The translations under genes were made by a program, and so were the position numbers. Source: Syntrophales bacterium (GTDB taxonomy: Bacteria; Desulfobacterota; Syntrophia; Syntrophales; PHBD01). From it: a DNA stretch of 64,000 nucleotides. This document shows positions 9,278-18,246 of the stretch, piece by piece. The notes beneath the pieces are model-generated. The model saw nothing but the letters and a program-made list of their open reading frames with translations. It was not told the origin of the DNA and did not search any database. Position 1 is the stretch's first letter. Each line of letters opens with the position of its first letter. The DNA is taken from NCBI GenBank assembly GCA_035363115.1, contig DAOSEM010000007.1:62001-126000 (forward strand). Reading direction: 5' to 3'.

Positions 9278-10633
9278 ATGAGGATCATCCGCACAGGCGA
9301 TTCCCGGTTTGAAGAAGTGTTCCGGCAGATCGCGGGACGGGGTCGGGTCTTCGACGAGGATCTCTGGAACACGACGTTCCGCATCGTTCGGGATGTGGCC
9401 GACCGGGGCGACGAAGCCCTTTTCGCCTATACGAAGCAATTCGACGGCTGCCTTCTTTCTTATGGTGCGGTTGAGGCGTCGTCGGCGGAGATTGAAACCG
9501 CGCTGTCGGCCGTTTCCCGGCAGGAATGGGAGATCCTTCGCCTGAGCGCCGGGCGGATCGAGCGATATCACCGGAGACAGGTTCTCCCGGACTGGCGGAT
9601 CGACGATGAGGAGGGCGTGCTCCTGGAACAGCGGGTTCTTCCGCTGGACCGGGTGGGCATCTATGCCCCCGGAGGACTCGCGGCCTATCCGTCGACGGTG
9701 TTGATGGCCGCGATCCCTGCCCGGATCGCCGGGGTGAAGGAGATCCTGCTCGCCTCTCCGGTACGGGACGGGCGTCTTCATCCCCTGATCGCCGCAGCGG
9801 CGAAGCTTTGCGGGGTCACGCGCATCCTCAAGATCGGGGGAGCGCAGGCCATTGCGGCTCTGGCGCACGGGACCGCGTCGGTGCCGAGGGTCGACAAGAT
9901 CGTAGGGCCCGGCAATGCATATGTGGCCGCCGCCAAGCGGATCGTCTTCGGGGAGGTCTCCATCGACATGATCGCCGGACCCAGTGAGGTTCTGATCGTT
10001 GCCGACGGCAGCGCTCCCGCAGCATTCGCCGCCGCGGACCTCATCGCCCAGGCGGAACATGATGAATCGGCCAGCGCGGTCCTGGTTACGCCCGATTCGG
10101 AGTATGCCTCCCGCGTGTCGGCAGAGGTGGATCGGCTGGTGAGCGGCCTGTCCAGGAGAGAGATCCTGACACGGTCCCTGGATCGGTACGGTGCGATCTT
10201 CCTGGTGAAGGACCTGGAGCAGGCGGCGGACGTCGCCAACCGGTTCGCGCCGGAGCACCTGGAACTGATGGTGGAGAATCCCCGGAGTATCCTGTCCGGG
10301 TTCCGGCATGCCGGCTCCATCTTCCTGGGGGCGCATGCACCCGAGGCGATCGGGGATTATCTCGCCGGTCCGAACCACATCCTGCCTACCGGTGGAACCG
10401 CCCGCTTCTCGTCTCCGCTGGGTGTGTACGATTTCCTCAAGCGGACAAGCATCATCCAGTTTTCGCCGGAGGCCTACGGTCGCTACGGGGCTTCGGTTGC
10501 GGCTTTTGCGGCGATGGAGGGGCTGACGGGACACGGGTTGGCCGCATCCGTCCGGATGGATGGGACTTCGTCCGGCGATCCGGGCTCCCGACAATCGGCT
10601 CTTGAAGAGGATACGACGGGAAAAAACCCTTGA
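9278..10633 (+). CDS. hisD: Histidinol dehydrogenase
   Basis: A 451-residue zinc- and NAD-dependent enzyme that oxidises L-histidinol to L-histidine in two steps. Signatures include PGGLAAYPSTVLMAAIP, IGGAQAIAALAHGT, IDMIAGPSEVL and AQAEHDESASA. The zinc/catalytic region contains RFAPEHLEL and SPLGVYDFLKRTS. About 20 extra residues at the C-terminus (SGDPGSRQSALEEDTTGKNP) exceed the usual length. The gene is packed against murA. hisC lies about 28 kb away, so his genes are scattered here and not in one operon. The stop codon lies inside the -35 element of the tRNA promoter. Confidence 0.95.
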   Translation: MRIIRTGDSRFEEVFRQIAGRGRVFDEDLWNTTFRIVRDVADRGDEALFAYTKQFDGCLLSYGAVEASSAEIETALSAVSRQEWEILRLSAGRIERYHRRQVLPDWRIDDEEGVLLEQRVLPLDRVGIYAPGGLAAYPSTVLMAAIPARIAGVKEILLASPVRDGRLHPLIAAAAKLCGVTRILKIGGAQAIAALAHGTASVPRVDKIVGPGNAYVAAAKRIVFGEVSIDMIAGPSEVLIVADGSAPAAFAAADLIAQAEHDESASAVLVTPDSEYASRVSAEVDRLVSGLSRREILTRSLDRYGAIFLVKDLEQAADVANRFAPEHLELMVENPRSILSGFRHAGSIFLGAHAPEAIGDYLAGPNHILPTGGTARFSSPLGVYDFLKRTSIIQFSPEAYGRYGASVAAFAAMEGLTGHGLAASVRMDGTSSGDPGSRQSALEEDTTGKNP

Positions 10634-10658
10634 TAAAAATATCGGTCTCCATTAGGAT
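10630..10658 (+). promoter_or_regulatory. Sigma70 promoter for tRNA-Gly (and possibly rimP operon)
   Basis: TTGATA at 10630-10635 and TAGGAT at 10653-10658 are separated by exactly 17 bases. The predicted start near 10665 leaves a short leader before the tRNA at 10692. The -35 box overlaps the hisD stop codon. Confidence 0.55.
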
Positions 10659-10691
10659 GGCGCTCCCATTCAACATCAGGAATCATCGAGG

Positions 10692-10766
10692 GCGGGCGTA
10701 ATTCAGAGGTAGAATGTCAGCTTCCCAAGCTGAACGTCGTGGGTTCGATTCCCATCGCCCGCTCCA
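10692..10766 (+). tRNA. tRNA-Gly (anticodon CCC)
   Basis: A complete cloverleaf can be drawn. The acceptor stem GCGGGCG (10692-10698) pairs with CGCCCGC (10756-10762). The D arm is ATTC/GAAT. The anticodon stem TCAGC/GCTGA encloses loop TTCCCAA, with anticodon CCC at 10724-10726. The T arm is GTGGG-TTCGATT-CCCAT. The discriminator is T, and CCA is encoded at 10764-10766. It resembles the glyU-type tRNA that reads GGG. It stands where E. coli has metY, just before rimP-nusA-infB. Confidence 0.97.
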
Positions 10767-10899
10767 TTGATTTCCTTCCTTCATGGGGTATCTCCAGCCC
10801 CTGTTTTCGGGGCAAATCCGGGCTTCCTGCGGAAAAAAACACTTGATATTGCGGTTTGGATATGTTACCGCCCCGCCAGATCATCGTGGATTTCTGATG

Positions 10900-10925
10900 A
10901 GTGGGCCTGAGCCCACTTTTTTTTT
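10900..10925 (+). terminator. Strong intrinsic terminator directly before rimP
   Basis: A perfect 7-bp stem AGTGGGC (10900-10906) and GCCCACT (10911-10917) has a CTGA loop and is followed by eight T residues. It would end the tRNA-Gly transcript. It also lies eight bases before the preferred rimP start at 10933, and right after an alternative in-frame ATG at 10897, so it can act as an attenuator for the rimP operon. Confidence 0.85.
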
Positions 10926-10932
10926 CAAAGCA

Positions 10933-11472
10933 ATGGAAAACGGCCCGACCGGAAGGTCCATCGAGGAAGCGATCTGGAATTTGGCGGAACCCACTGCGGA
11001 TGCAGAGGGCGTGGAATTGATCCACGTGGAGTGCATCCGTATGAAGACCCGCTGGATCGTGCGGATTTTCCTGGATAAGACAGGGGGCGTCACCCTGGAT
11101 GACTGCTCGCGGGTCAGCCACGTTCTGGGGGATCTCCTGGAGGTCCATGATCTGCCGCCGGGGCCTTACACACTGGAGGTCTCCTCGCCCGGGCCGAACC
11201 GGCCTCTGTCCCGGGACCGTGACTTTTCCCGCTTTTGTGGAAGCCCGGTGATGCTGAGGCTGGACGGTTCGCTGGACGGGCTGAGGAATGTCCGCGGAAC
11301 CCTCCTGGAGTACGATGCCGGAGAGGCGGAGAGGATGCTCCTGGTGGAGGTTGACCGTGAGGTCCGGCGCATTCCGAGAAAAGCCGTTGTGAAGGCAAAC
11401 CTGATTGATGTTGAGGGAGAGACCCGTCGTACGGAGGTCCCCCGAAAGGGAAAGAGGAAAACCCGTCACTGA
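10933..11472 (+). CDS. rimP: Ribosome maturation factor RimP
   Basis: A 179-residue protein needed for 30S subunit maturation. Family features are the N-terminal GVELIHVECIRMKTRWIVRIFLDK, the LDDCSRVSHVLGDLLE segment, and the conserved YTLEVSSPGPNRPLSRDRDF. A C-terminal SH3-like domain follows, ending in a basic tail (RKGKRKTRH). The start is uncertain. ATG 10933 gives a typical N-terminus but has no clear ribosome site. ATG 10897 has a weak gtgga site, but its first codons would run through the terminator hairpin and read its U-tract as Phe-rich sequence. Cotranscription with nusA is expected; the gap is 153 bases. Confidence 0.88.
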   Translation: MENGPTGRSIEEAIWNLAEPTADAEGVELIHVECIRMKTRWIVRIFLDKTGGVTLDDCSRVSHVLGDLLEVHDLPPGPYTLEVSSPGPNRPLSRDRDFSRFCGSPVMLRLDGSLDGLRNVRGTLLEYDAGEAERMLLVEVDREVRRIPRKAVVKANLIDVEGETRRTEVPRKGKRKTRH

Positions 11473-11625
11473 GTCGCAGCCGGGGTGGCACACATCGTCT
11501 CCGGATCGGCGCACAGACTTGGAAACGGCAGCCGCCGGCAGGCGCCCGGGGCAGACGAATGGCCTGCCATCCGTCCTGATCGCGTGCCTGGTGACGAGCC
11601 ATATTTTGTAAGCGGAGGAACGTTC

Positions 11626-12888
11626 ATGTTGCCGGAGTTGAAACGACTGATCGAACAGATGGGGAAAGACCGGGGAATCGACAAGCAGATCATCATCGAG
11701 GCCCTGGAGGCGGCGATGCTGACGGCAGCGCGCAAGAAGCTGGGTCCCCACGTGGAGATCGAGGCTCACTATAACGATGAAGCCGGCGAGGTGGAGGTTT
11801 TCCAGTTCAAGATGGTGGTGGACAAGATTCTCGATCCGGATCTTCATATCCTGCTGGACGAAGCGCGACAGACGCTCGACGAGGAGGCGGAGCCCGGGGA
11901 CAGCCTGGGAATCAAGATCGATACGAGCACCTTCGGAAGAATCGCCGTTCAGACGGCCAAGCAGATCATCATCCAGCGGGTCAAGGACGCGGAACGGGAT
12001 AACATCTATGACGAATACAAGGACCGGAAAGGGGAATTGATCAACGGATTTGTCCAGCGATTCGAGGGAGGATCCATCATTGTAAACCTTGGTCGGGCGG
12101 AGGGTGTGATTCCCGTATCCGAACAGATCTTCAAGGAAGTGTACAAGCGGGGGGAGCGGATTCGTGCCTATATCCTGGAAGTGAAGCGAATTACAAAAGG
12201 GCCGCAGATCATTCTCTCGAGGACCCATCCTGGGTTCCTGCGGGCACTGTTCGAGGTCGAGGTTCCGGAAATCTCCGAGGGACTCATTGAACTGGTCAAT
12301 GTGGCGAGAGAACCCGGGAAACGGGCGAAAATCGCCGTGCGCACCAAGGACAAGGATATCGATCCGGTGGGCGCCTGCGTCGGCATGAGGGGATCCCGCG
12401 TGCAGAGCGTGGTTCAGGAACTGCGGGGCGAGAAGATCGACATCGTTCCGTATTCCGACGATCCGGTCAAGTTCGTCTGCAGCGCCCTGTCCCCGGCCAA
12501 GGTGGAAAAAGTGCTCATGGACGAGGAAAACCGTGCCATGGAGATCATCGTTCCCGATGATCAGCTTTCCCTGGCCATCGGCAAGAACGGGCAGAATGTT
12601 CGGCTGGCCGTTAAGCTGACAGGCTGGAAAATCGATGTGAAGACGGAAGCACTTATTTCTTCCCAGGAGGATCCGGGACACAAGGAGTTAATGGGGATCC
12701 CCGGGATGAGCGAAGAGCAGGCGGAACAGCTTTATGAGAACGGTTTCAAGACCGTGGCGGCCCTGGCTGCCGCGGATCCGGAGGCGATCTCCGCGCTGCC
12801 CGGTATGGACATTCAAGTGGCGGCCCAATGGATTGAAGAAGCGGGAAGGATGATCACGCAGAGTACTGTCGCCGGAAAAAGCGAGTGA
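11626..12888 (+). CDS. nusA: Transcription termination/antitermination factor NusA
   Basis: A 420-residue RNA polymerase-associated factor. Domain order is the N-terminal polymerase-binding domain (about 1-130), an S1 domain (GFVQRFEGGSIIVNLGRAEGVIP), and two KH domains (VGACVGMRGSRVQSVVQEL and DQLSLAIGKNGQNVRLAVKL). One helix-hairpin-helix-like C-terminal repeat closes the protein (GIPGMSEEQAEQLYENGF). The ATG at 11626 is chosen because agcggaggaa precedes it and the protein begins with the family MLPELKRLIEQM. The longer open frame from 11485 is unlikely to be used. Confidence 0.95.
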   Translation: MLPELKRLIEQMGKDRGIDKQIIIEALEAAMLTAARKKLGPHVEIEAHYNDEAGEVEVFQFKMVVDKILDPDLHILLDEARQTLDEEAEPGDSLGIKIDTSTFGRIAVQTAKQIIIQRVKDAERDNIYDEYKDRKGELINGFVQRFEGGSIIVNLGRAEGVIPVSEQIFKEVYKRGERIRAYILEVKRITKGPQIILSRTHPGFLRALFEVEVPEISEGLIELVNVAREPGKRAKIAVRTKDKDIDPVGACVGMRGSRVQSVVQELRGEKIDIVPYSDDPVKFVCSALSPAKVEKVLMDEENRAMEIIVPDDQLSLAIGKNGQNVRLAVKLTGWKIDVKTEALISSQEDPGHKELMGIPGMSEEQAEQLYENGFKTVAALAAADPEAISALPGMDIQVAAQWIEEAGRMITQSTVAGKSE

Positions 12889-12943
12889 TCAAAGACCCAA
12901 CAGGGTGTTTTCCTCTGTTTGGACTTCGTCGGAGGAAGTCGGG

Positions 12944-15592
12944 ATGTCGAAGAAGAGGGTATACGAACTGGCGAAGGAGCTGGGCCTGGACAACAAAGAG
13001 CTCATTTCCCGCCTGGAAAAGATCGGTGTCATCGTGAAATCTCACTCGAGCACGCTCGAGGAGGCGGACCTGGAGAGGATCCAGAAAGAATTGCTGGCGC
13101 CGGAGCCTCGGGAGGTTGTGGAGCAGCGGATCAAGTCGACCGTGATCCGGCGCCGTGCGATACGAACGGCTGCGGAAGAAGAACCTGCTGAAGTGCCCGA
13201 GCAAACGGCTGTGGAAGCGGAAGCCGAAATGGAAGCGGAAGCGGATGAAGCGCCCGCAGCGGCCGTGCCGGAGCCTGCCGAACCGGTGCAACCTGCGGCT
13301 GCGCCGGCCACCCCACCGGAACCGCTAAAAAAGGAAGCCGAACCGGCGCAACCGGTCGCTGCAGCGACGGAGCCGGCTGCTCCTCCTGCAGAGGAAAAGA
13401 AGCTTGAAAAGCCTCCGGAGGTTCCCTCCCGCGGCACGACTGCCACGGTCATATCCAGGCCCGCCCCGGGTGAGATCCGAAAACCGTTTGTGAGAAGGGA
13501 ACCGGTTTCGCCGAGGCAGGCTCCTGCCGCCCCGGGTGCAAGAAAAGAAGCGCCCCGCAGGCCCGATCTAAAAGTGACGAGGGATGTTCCGCCGGCAGCT
13601 CCTCCAGCGGGTGGGACACCGGACAAGAAGCCGAAATGGGTGGCCGACAAGAAGAAAAAGACCATTGAAGTGGTCATGGGCGAGCAGCCGGGTCAGAAGA
13701 AGAAGTCTATGGCGCGCAAATCCCTTGACCGGCGGGACATCCGGCAGGAACTGGATACCGACGAGCGGGTGGCGCACTGGCGTGATGAGAAGAAGGCCAC
13801 GGTTGTCCGCATGCAGAAGCCCCAGATCACGGTTCCCAAGGCAAGCAAGCGGCGGATCAAGGTGATGGAAGCCATCACCGTCGGGGAACTGGCAAAGAAA
13901 ATGGGCGTCAAGGCCAGCGAAGTCATCAACAAGCTGATCGGGCTGGGGTTGATGGCGGGGATCAATCAGTCCATCGACTTCGACACGGCTGTGCTGATCG
14001 CGGGTGACTTCGGATATCAAGTGGAAGCGGCCGCTTTTGATTACGATGAAACCATTCAGCGTCCGGAGACGGCTCCGGCGAATCTGAAGCCGCGGGCTCC
14101 CGTCGTGACGATCATGGGGCACGTCGATCACGGAAAGACGTCTCTCCTGGACGCGATTCGCCAGACCAACGTGATTGAAGGAGAGGCGGGCGGAATCACC
14201 CAGGCGATTGGTGCCTATCACGTCCACATCAAGGACCGTGACATCGTATTCCTGGACACACCCGGCCACGAAGCGTTTACAGCCATGCGCGCCCGCGGAG
14301 CCCAAGTCACGGACATCGTCGTGCTCGTAGTTGCCGCCGACGACGGCGTCATGGAACAGACCGTGGAGGCCATAAACCATGCCCGGTCGGCCGGCGTTCC
14401 CATCATGGTGGCCATCAACAAGATCGACAAGCCGAATGCCGACATCCCACGGATCAAGCAGGGACTGACGGAATACAACCTGGTTTCGGAGGAATGGGGA
14501 GGAGACACGATCTTCTCGGAAGTGTCTGCGAAAAAAAAGGAGGGTATCGAGGAACTACTGGAGATGATTCTTCTCCAGGCGGACGTGCTGGAACTGAAGG
14601 CCGATCCGGATCAATCGGCCCGGGGTATTATCATCGAGTCAACACTTGATCGTGGACGCGGGCCCGTAGCGACTGTCCTGATTCAGGAAGGCACGCTGAA
14701 AGAAGGGGACCCCTTTGTTTCCCGGACGGAATTCGGACGGGTCAGGGCTATGATCGACGACCAGGGGCGACGGGTGAAAGAAGCCCCACCCTCCATGCCC
14801 GTTGTCGTCATCGGATTCTCAGGGGTTCCCCATGTAGGGGCCGAGTTTGTGGGTGTGGAAGACGAGAAGAAGGCCAAAAGCATCAGCGAATACTGGGTAC
14901 GCAAGGAACGGGAGAGAGAGCTTACCGCAACATCCAAGATCACCCTGGAACAACTTTATCAACGAATGAAGGAGGGTGTTAAGGAACTCAACGTCATCCT
15001 CAAGGCCGACGTTCAGGGGTCCGTCGAGGCCCTCGCAGATGCCCTCAACAAGCTCGGTACGGATGAAATCAAGGTCAAGATCATTCACAGTTCCACCGGC
15101 ACCGTGACGGAGACGGACGTCATGCTGGCCTCCGCCTCCAATGCCATCATCATTGGTTTCAACGTCCGGCCCGATGCGCGGGTTGCCGAGCTTGCGGAAA
15201 ACGAAGGCGTCGAGATCAAACCTTACGATATCATCTATAATGTAATCGCCGATATGAGGGCGGCCATGGAAGGGCTCCTGGAACCGGAGTACCGGGATGT
15301 GGTCCAGGGACACGCGGAGGTCCGCCAGCTCTTCAAGATTCCTAAGGCGGGGACCATTGCCGGCAGCTATGTCGTGGACGGCAAGATCTCCCGCAACGCC
15401 CAACTAAGGCTGCTTCGACAGGGGGTCGTGCTCTATGACGGCCGGTTCGCTTCCCTCAAACGCCTGAAAGACGATGTCAAGGAGGTCCAGACCGGTTATG
15501 AATGCGGGATCGGCATCGAGAACTTCAACGACCTCCGTGAAGGAGACGTGATCGAGGCCTATGTGAAGGAGCGGGTCGAGCGGAAATTATAG
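12944..15592 (+). CDS. infB: Translation initiation factor IF-2
   Basis: An 882-residue GTPase that places initiator tRNA on the 30S subunit. An N-terminal IF2N module (KRVYELAKELGLDNKELISRL) is followed by a long low-complexity Ala/Pro/Glu linker at about residues 75-220. A second IF2N region (ITVGELAKKMGVKASEVINKL) precedes the G domain. G1 reads GHVDHGKT starting at G392, then DTPGHEAF and NKID. Domains II-IV follow, with a C2-type fMet-tRNA-binding end. ATG 12944 lies seven bases after ggaggaa. Confidence 0.96.
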   Translation: MSKKRVYELAKELGLDNKELISRLEKIGVIVKSHSSTLEEADLERIQKELLAPEPREVVEQRIKSTVIRRRAIRTAAEEEPAEVPEQTAVEAEAEMEAEADEAPAAAVPEPAEPVQPAAAPATPPEPLKKEAEPAQPVAAATEPAAPPAEEKKLEKPPEVPSRGTTATVISRPAPGEIRKPFVRREPVSPRQAPAAPGARKEAPRRPDLKVTRDVPPAAPPAGGTPDKKPKWVADKKKKTIEVVMGEQPGQKKKSMARKSLDRRDIRQELDTDERVAHWRDEKKATVVRMQKPQITVPKASKRRIKVMEAITVGELAKKMGVKASEVINKLIGLGLMAGINQSIDFDTAVLIAGDFGYQVEAAAFDYDETIQRPETAPANLKPRAPVVTIMGHVDHGKTSLLDAIRQTNVIEGEAGGITQAIGAYHVHIKDRDIVFLDTPGHEAFTAMRARGAQVTDIVVLVVAADDGVMEQTVEAINHARSAGVPIMVAINKIDKPNADIPRIKQGLTEYNLVSEEWGGDTIFSEVSAKKKEGIEELLEMILLQADVLELKADPDQSARGIIIESTLDRGRGPVATVLIQEGTLKEGDPFVSRTEFGRVRAMIDDQGRRVKEAPPSMPVVVIGFSGVPHVGAEFVGVEDEKKAKSISEYWVRKERERELTATSKITLEQLYQRMKEGVKELNVILKADVQGSVEALADALNKLGTDEIKVKIIHSSTGTVTETDVMLASASNAIIIGFNVRPDARVAELAENEGVEIKPYDIIYNVIADMRAAMEGLLEPEYRDVVQGHAEVRQLFKIPKAGTIAGSYVVDGKISRNAQLRLLRQGVVLYDGRFASLKRLKDDVKEVQTGYECGIGIENFNDLREGDVIEAYVKERVERKL

Positions 15593-15635
15593 AGATGAAC
15601 TACCGGGATATGAATTCCGGCTGGTGGGAGTTAAG

Positions 15636-16043
15636 ATGGTCATCGGATCCGGAATCCTGGAAATCCTGATTCCCGACAGCCGGTCCCTCAAGGACAAACG
15701 GGGAGTCCTGAACCGGATCCTCAAGAGAACACAGAATTCGTTCAATATATCCATCGCCGAGGTGGGCCTGCAGGACTTGTGGGGACGGGCGAGAATCGGG
15801 TTCAGCATCGTAGGAAACGACCGGGCCTATGTGAACCGGAAGATCGACATGGTGTTGAATTTTATCCAGGAACAGCAACTGGCCGAAATTCTGCAGACCA
15901 TGATCGAAATAACCAGTGTGTCGGAGCGGATGTCCCCCGCACTCTATGAGGAGCGGAAATATGCAGCCCTTCAAGAGGGCACAGAGGGTGGCGGACCAGA
16001 TCCGGATGGAGATCTCGGAGATCCTCCGTCGTCAGATCCGTGA
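15636..16043 (+). CDS. DUF503 family protein (YlxP-like)
   Basis: A 135-residue protein. The first 90 or so residues match the DUF503/YlxP family (VIGSGILEILIPDSRSLKDKRG, then SIAEVGLQDLWGRARIGFSIVGND), which is normally encoded between infB and rbfA. The biochemical role of the family is not settled. The start at ATG 15636 has ggtgggag six bases upstream; a GTG at 15624 is the alternative. The tail of roughly 27 residues (rich in G, D and P) is not family-like and is read out of frame across the first 83 bases of rbfA, an unusually long overlap. Confidence 0.8.
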   Translation: MVIGSGILEILIPDSRSLKDKRGVLNRILKRTQNSFNISIAEVGLQDLWGRARIGFSIVGNDRAYVNRKIDMVLNFIQEQQLAEILQTMIEITSVSERMSPALYEERKYAALQEGTEGGGPDPDGDLGDPPSSDP

Positions 16044-16335
16044 TCCGAGGATCGGATCCGTTACCATCACGGATGTCCGTGTGACGGATGATCTTCGCAT
16101 GGCACGGATTTTCTTCGTCGAACTCGGCAAGGACGATGTGGCCGCCGAGACGTGGGAAGGACTCGAAAGCGCAGCCGGTTTTCTGAAACGGGAGTTGGGG
16201 CACAGGCTCCATCTTCGCTACGTGCCGGATATTGTTTTCAAGCACGACCCGTCTTTTGCGTACGGGAGCCGGATCGAGGGACTGCTCAAGGAGATTCATC
16301 AGAGAGACGCAGAGCACGATGCAGAAGATTCTTGA
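15961..16335 (+). CDS. rbfA: Ribosome-binding factor A
   Basis: A 124-residue KH-fold protein that binds the 30S subunit and helps 16S rRNA 5' end maturation. It begins MQPFKRAQRVADQIRMEIS and contains ISEILRRQIRDPRIGSVTITDV and the conserved HLRYVPDIVFKHDPS near the end. ATG 15961 is preceded by gaggagcgg inside the DUF503 gene. The frame is open to 15916, but those codons do not resemble the family. It overlaps nrnA by 17 bases. Confidence 0.94.
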   Translation: MQPFKRAQRVADQIRMEISEILRRQIRDPRIGSVTITDVRVTDDLRMARIFFVELGKDDVAAETWEGLESAAGFLKRELGHRLHLRYVPDIVFKHDPSFAYGSRIEGLLKEIHQRDAEHDAEDS

Positions 16336-17275
16336 TATCATCCACCGGGGACGGTCTTTTCTCGTCGTCGCCCATGCCAGGCCCGATGGGGACTCTGTCG
16401 GATCCATGCTGGCGCTTTACCACATGCTGAAGACCGCCGGAAAAGAACCGCTTGTCTATTCCCAGGACGCGATTCCGGAAAACTACCGCTTTCTGCCGGG
16501 TTCCGGCGAGGTCGTGTTCGATCTTCCGGCCGGCCGGATGTATGATGCTGTGTTTCTTCTCGACTGCAGCGAACTGGACCGGGTTGGAGACCGGTGGGAG
16601 GAAATCAGCAAGGCAGGTCCGCTTGTCAATATCGATCACCACATCTCCAACGACCGGTTCACCGATGTGTTCCTTATCGACGCCCATGCCAGTTCGACGG
16701 CCGAACTCCTTTATCGCCTGGCGGTCGCCCTGGGGTGGGAACTGTCAAAAGAAGCCGCCGACTGCCTTTACACGGGAATCCTCACGGATACGGGAGGATT
16801 CTGTTACGGCAACACCGGCCGGGACAGTCTGTTCGCGGCGGCAGACCTGGTGGCCAGTGGAGCCAATCCGCAATGGGTTTCCGAGAATGTGTATGAAAGC
16901 AAGCCCCTTGAAAAAATCCGGCTTCTGGCGAGGGCGATGGCGACTATGGAGTTTCAGCTCGACGGAAAGGTCGGACTGATGGTTGTGACGCTGGCCGATT
17001 TTGCCGCCTCCGGAGCGCTCTTCGAGCATACGGAAGGCTTTGTCGATTTTCCCCGGGGTATCAGGGGGGTGCAGGTTTCCGTCCTTTTCACGGAGGTCGC
17101 GGATCGGTCGTACAAGGTCAGCCTGCGCTCCAAGGGAAGGGTTAATATCGAGAAGGTGGCCCGTTCTTTTGGTGGCGGGGGCCACATGAATGCCGCTGCC
17201 TGCCGGTTGGAGGGCGAACTGGCGGATGTCGTGCGGCGGGTCCTGGAGGAGATCGAAGCGGTCCTGTCGGAATGA
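16319..17275 (+). CDS. nrnA: DHH/DHHA1 phosphoesterase, NrnA-like nanoRNase/pAp phosphatase
   Basis: A 318-residue DHH-superfamily protein. The N-terminal DHH domain has HARPDGDSVGSM and the signature NIDHHISN. The C-terminal DHHA1 substrate domain has SLRSKGRVNIEKVARSFGGGGHMNAAAC. Relatives degrade short oligoribonucleotides and dephosphorylate 3'-phosphoadenosine 5'-phosphate, which suits an operon otherwise devoted to RNA metabolism. ATG 16319 lies inside the end of rbfA. The stop overlaps the truB start as ATGA. Confidence 0.9.
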   Translation: MQKILDIIHRGRSFLVVAHARPDGDSVGSMLALYHMLKTAGKEPLVYSQDAIPENYRFLPGSGEVVFDLPAGRMYDAVFLLDCSELDRVGDRWEEISKAGPLVNIDHHISNDRFTDVFLIDAHASSTAELLYRLAVALGWELSKEAADCLYTGILTDTGGFCYGNTGRDSLFAAADLVASGANPQWVSENVYESKPLEKIRLLARAMATMEFQLDGKVGLMVVTLADFAASGALFEHTEGFVDFPRGIRGVQVSVLFTEVADRSYKVSLRSKGRVNIEKVARSFGGGGHMNAAACRLEGELADVVRRVLEEIEAVLSE

Positions 17276-18228
17276 ATGGTGTCGTAGTCGTGGACAAGCC
17301 GGCGGGAAGGACGTCTCATCGCGTCGTTCAGGATGTGAGGAGGACGCTGGGCATCCGGAAAGCGGGCCATACGGGGACCCTGGATCCGCTTGCTACGGGA
17401 GTTCTTCCGGTGTGCCTGGGGGAGGCGACAAAACTGGCCCCTTTTCTGATGGAGGGGATCAAGGAATACCGGTCGACGCTGCTCCTGGGGACAACGACGG
17501 ATACCCTGGACCGCGAGGGACGGATCCTTTCAGAACGGGAGGTTCATGTTTCATCCGTAGACATTGAGGAAGCAATCCCCCGGTTCATAGGCCGGATCCG
17601 ACAGGTGCCCCCCGTGTACTCCGCCATCAAACTGCATGGGGAGCCTCTCCACCGGAGAGCCAGGCGGGGGGAAGCCGTTTCGTCGCCTCCCCGATGGGTG
17701 GATATTTACCGTCTCGATGTCGAAGAGATCCGGCTTCCGTACCTGACCCTGCGGGTTGCATGCTCGAAAGGGACCTATATCCGGTCTCTGTGTGCAGACA
17801 TTGGAGAAGCCCTTGGCTCCGGGGCCTGCCTCACAGAGTTGCGACGCCTTCGAAACGGTCCTTTTGCGGTTGAAAATGCCGTGTTTTTCGACGGCATGAC
17901 ACGGGAGGAGGCCCGGAGCGTCCTGCTGGAGGCCGTGATCCCCATGGCGGAAGCCTTGGGGAGTGGTGTCCGTGCCGTTACCGTCGACGCGGATGAGGAA
18001 GGGAGAATCCTGGATGGCGGACAGCCCAGGGTGGATGCGCTCCGGGGGGTTGATATCCCTTTTCTTGCCCCCGGAGATATGATAAAAGTATTGAATGTGC
18101 AAGGAGAACTGGTCGCCGTTGCCGAGATGCTTTTTTCTTCGGAAGAACTGCTGACCGAAAAGGGAGATATTCAGGCGGCGAGGCTCCTGCGAGTATTTCT
18201 TCCGTCCAGCATAGACCGAAATCAGTGA
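17272..18228 (+). CDS. truB: tRNA pseudouridine(55) synthase
   Basis: A 318-residue enzyme forming pseudouridine 55 in the T loop of tRNAs. The catalytic aspartate is D38 in GHTGTLDPLATGVLPVCLGEATK. Other family marks are KEYRSTLLLGTTTDTLDREG, QVPPVYSAIKLHGEPLHRRAR and CSKGTYIRSLCADIG. A C-terminal PUA-like region follows. The start overlaps the nrnA stop by four bases. rpsO begins 18 bases downstream. Confidence 0.95.
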   Translation: MNGVVVVDKPAGRTSHRVVQDVRRTLGIRKAGHTGTLDPLATGVLPVCLGEATKLAPFLMEGIKEYRSTLLLGTTTDTLDREGRILSEREVHVSSVDIEEAIPRFIGRIRQVPPVYSAIKLHGEPLHRRARRGEAVSSPPRWVDIYRLDVEEIRLPYLTLRVACSKGTYIRSLCADIGEALGSGACLTELRRLRNGPFAVENAVFFDGMTREEARSVLLEAVIPMAEALGSGVRAVTVDADEEGRILDGGQPRVDALRGVDIPFLAPGDMIKVLNVQGELVAVAEMLFSSEELLTEKGDIQAARLLRVFLPSSIDRNQ

Positions 18229-18246
18229 AAGAGGGAGGATATAGAG

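Noticed and set aside
7756..10594. Long minus-strand frames antisense to prmC, murA and hisD
   Set aside because: Codon-bias shadows of three well conserved genes; low-complexity translations without motifs.
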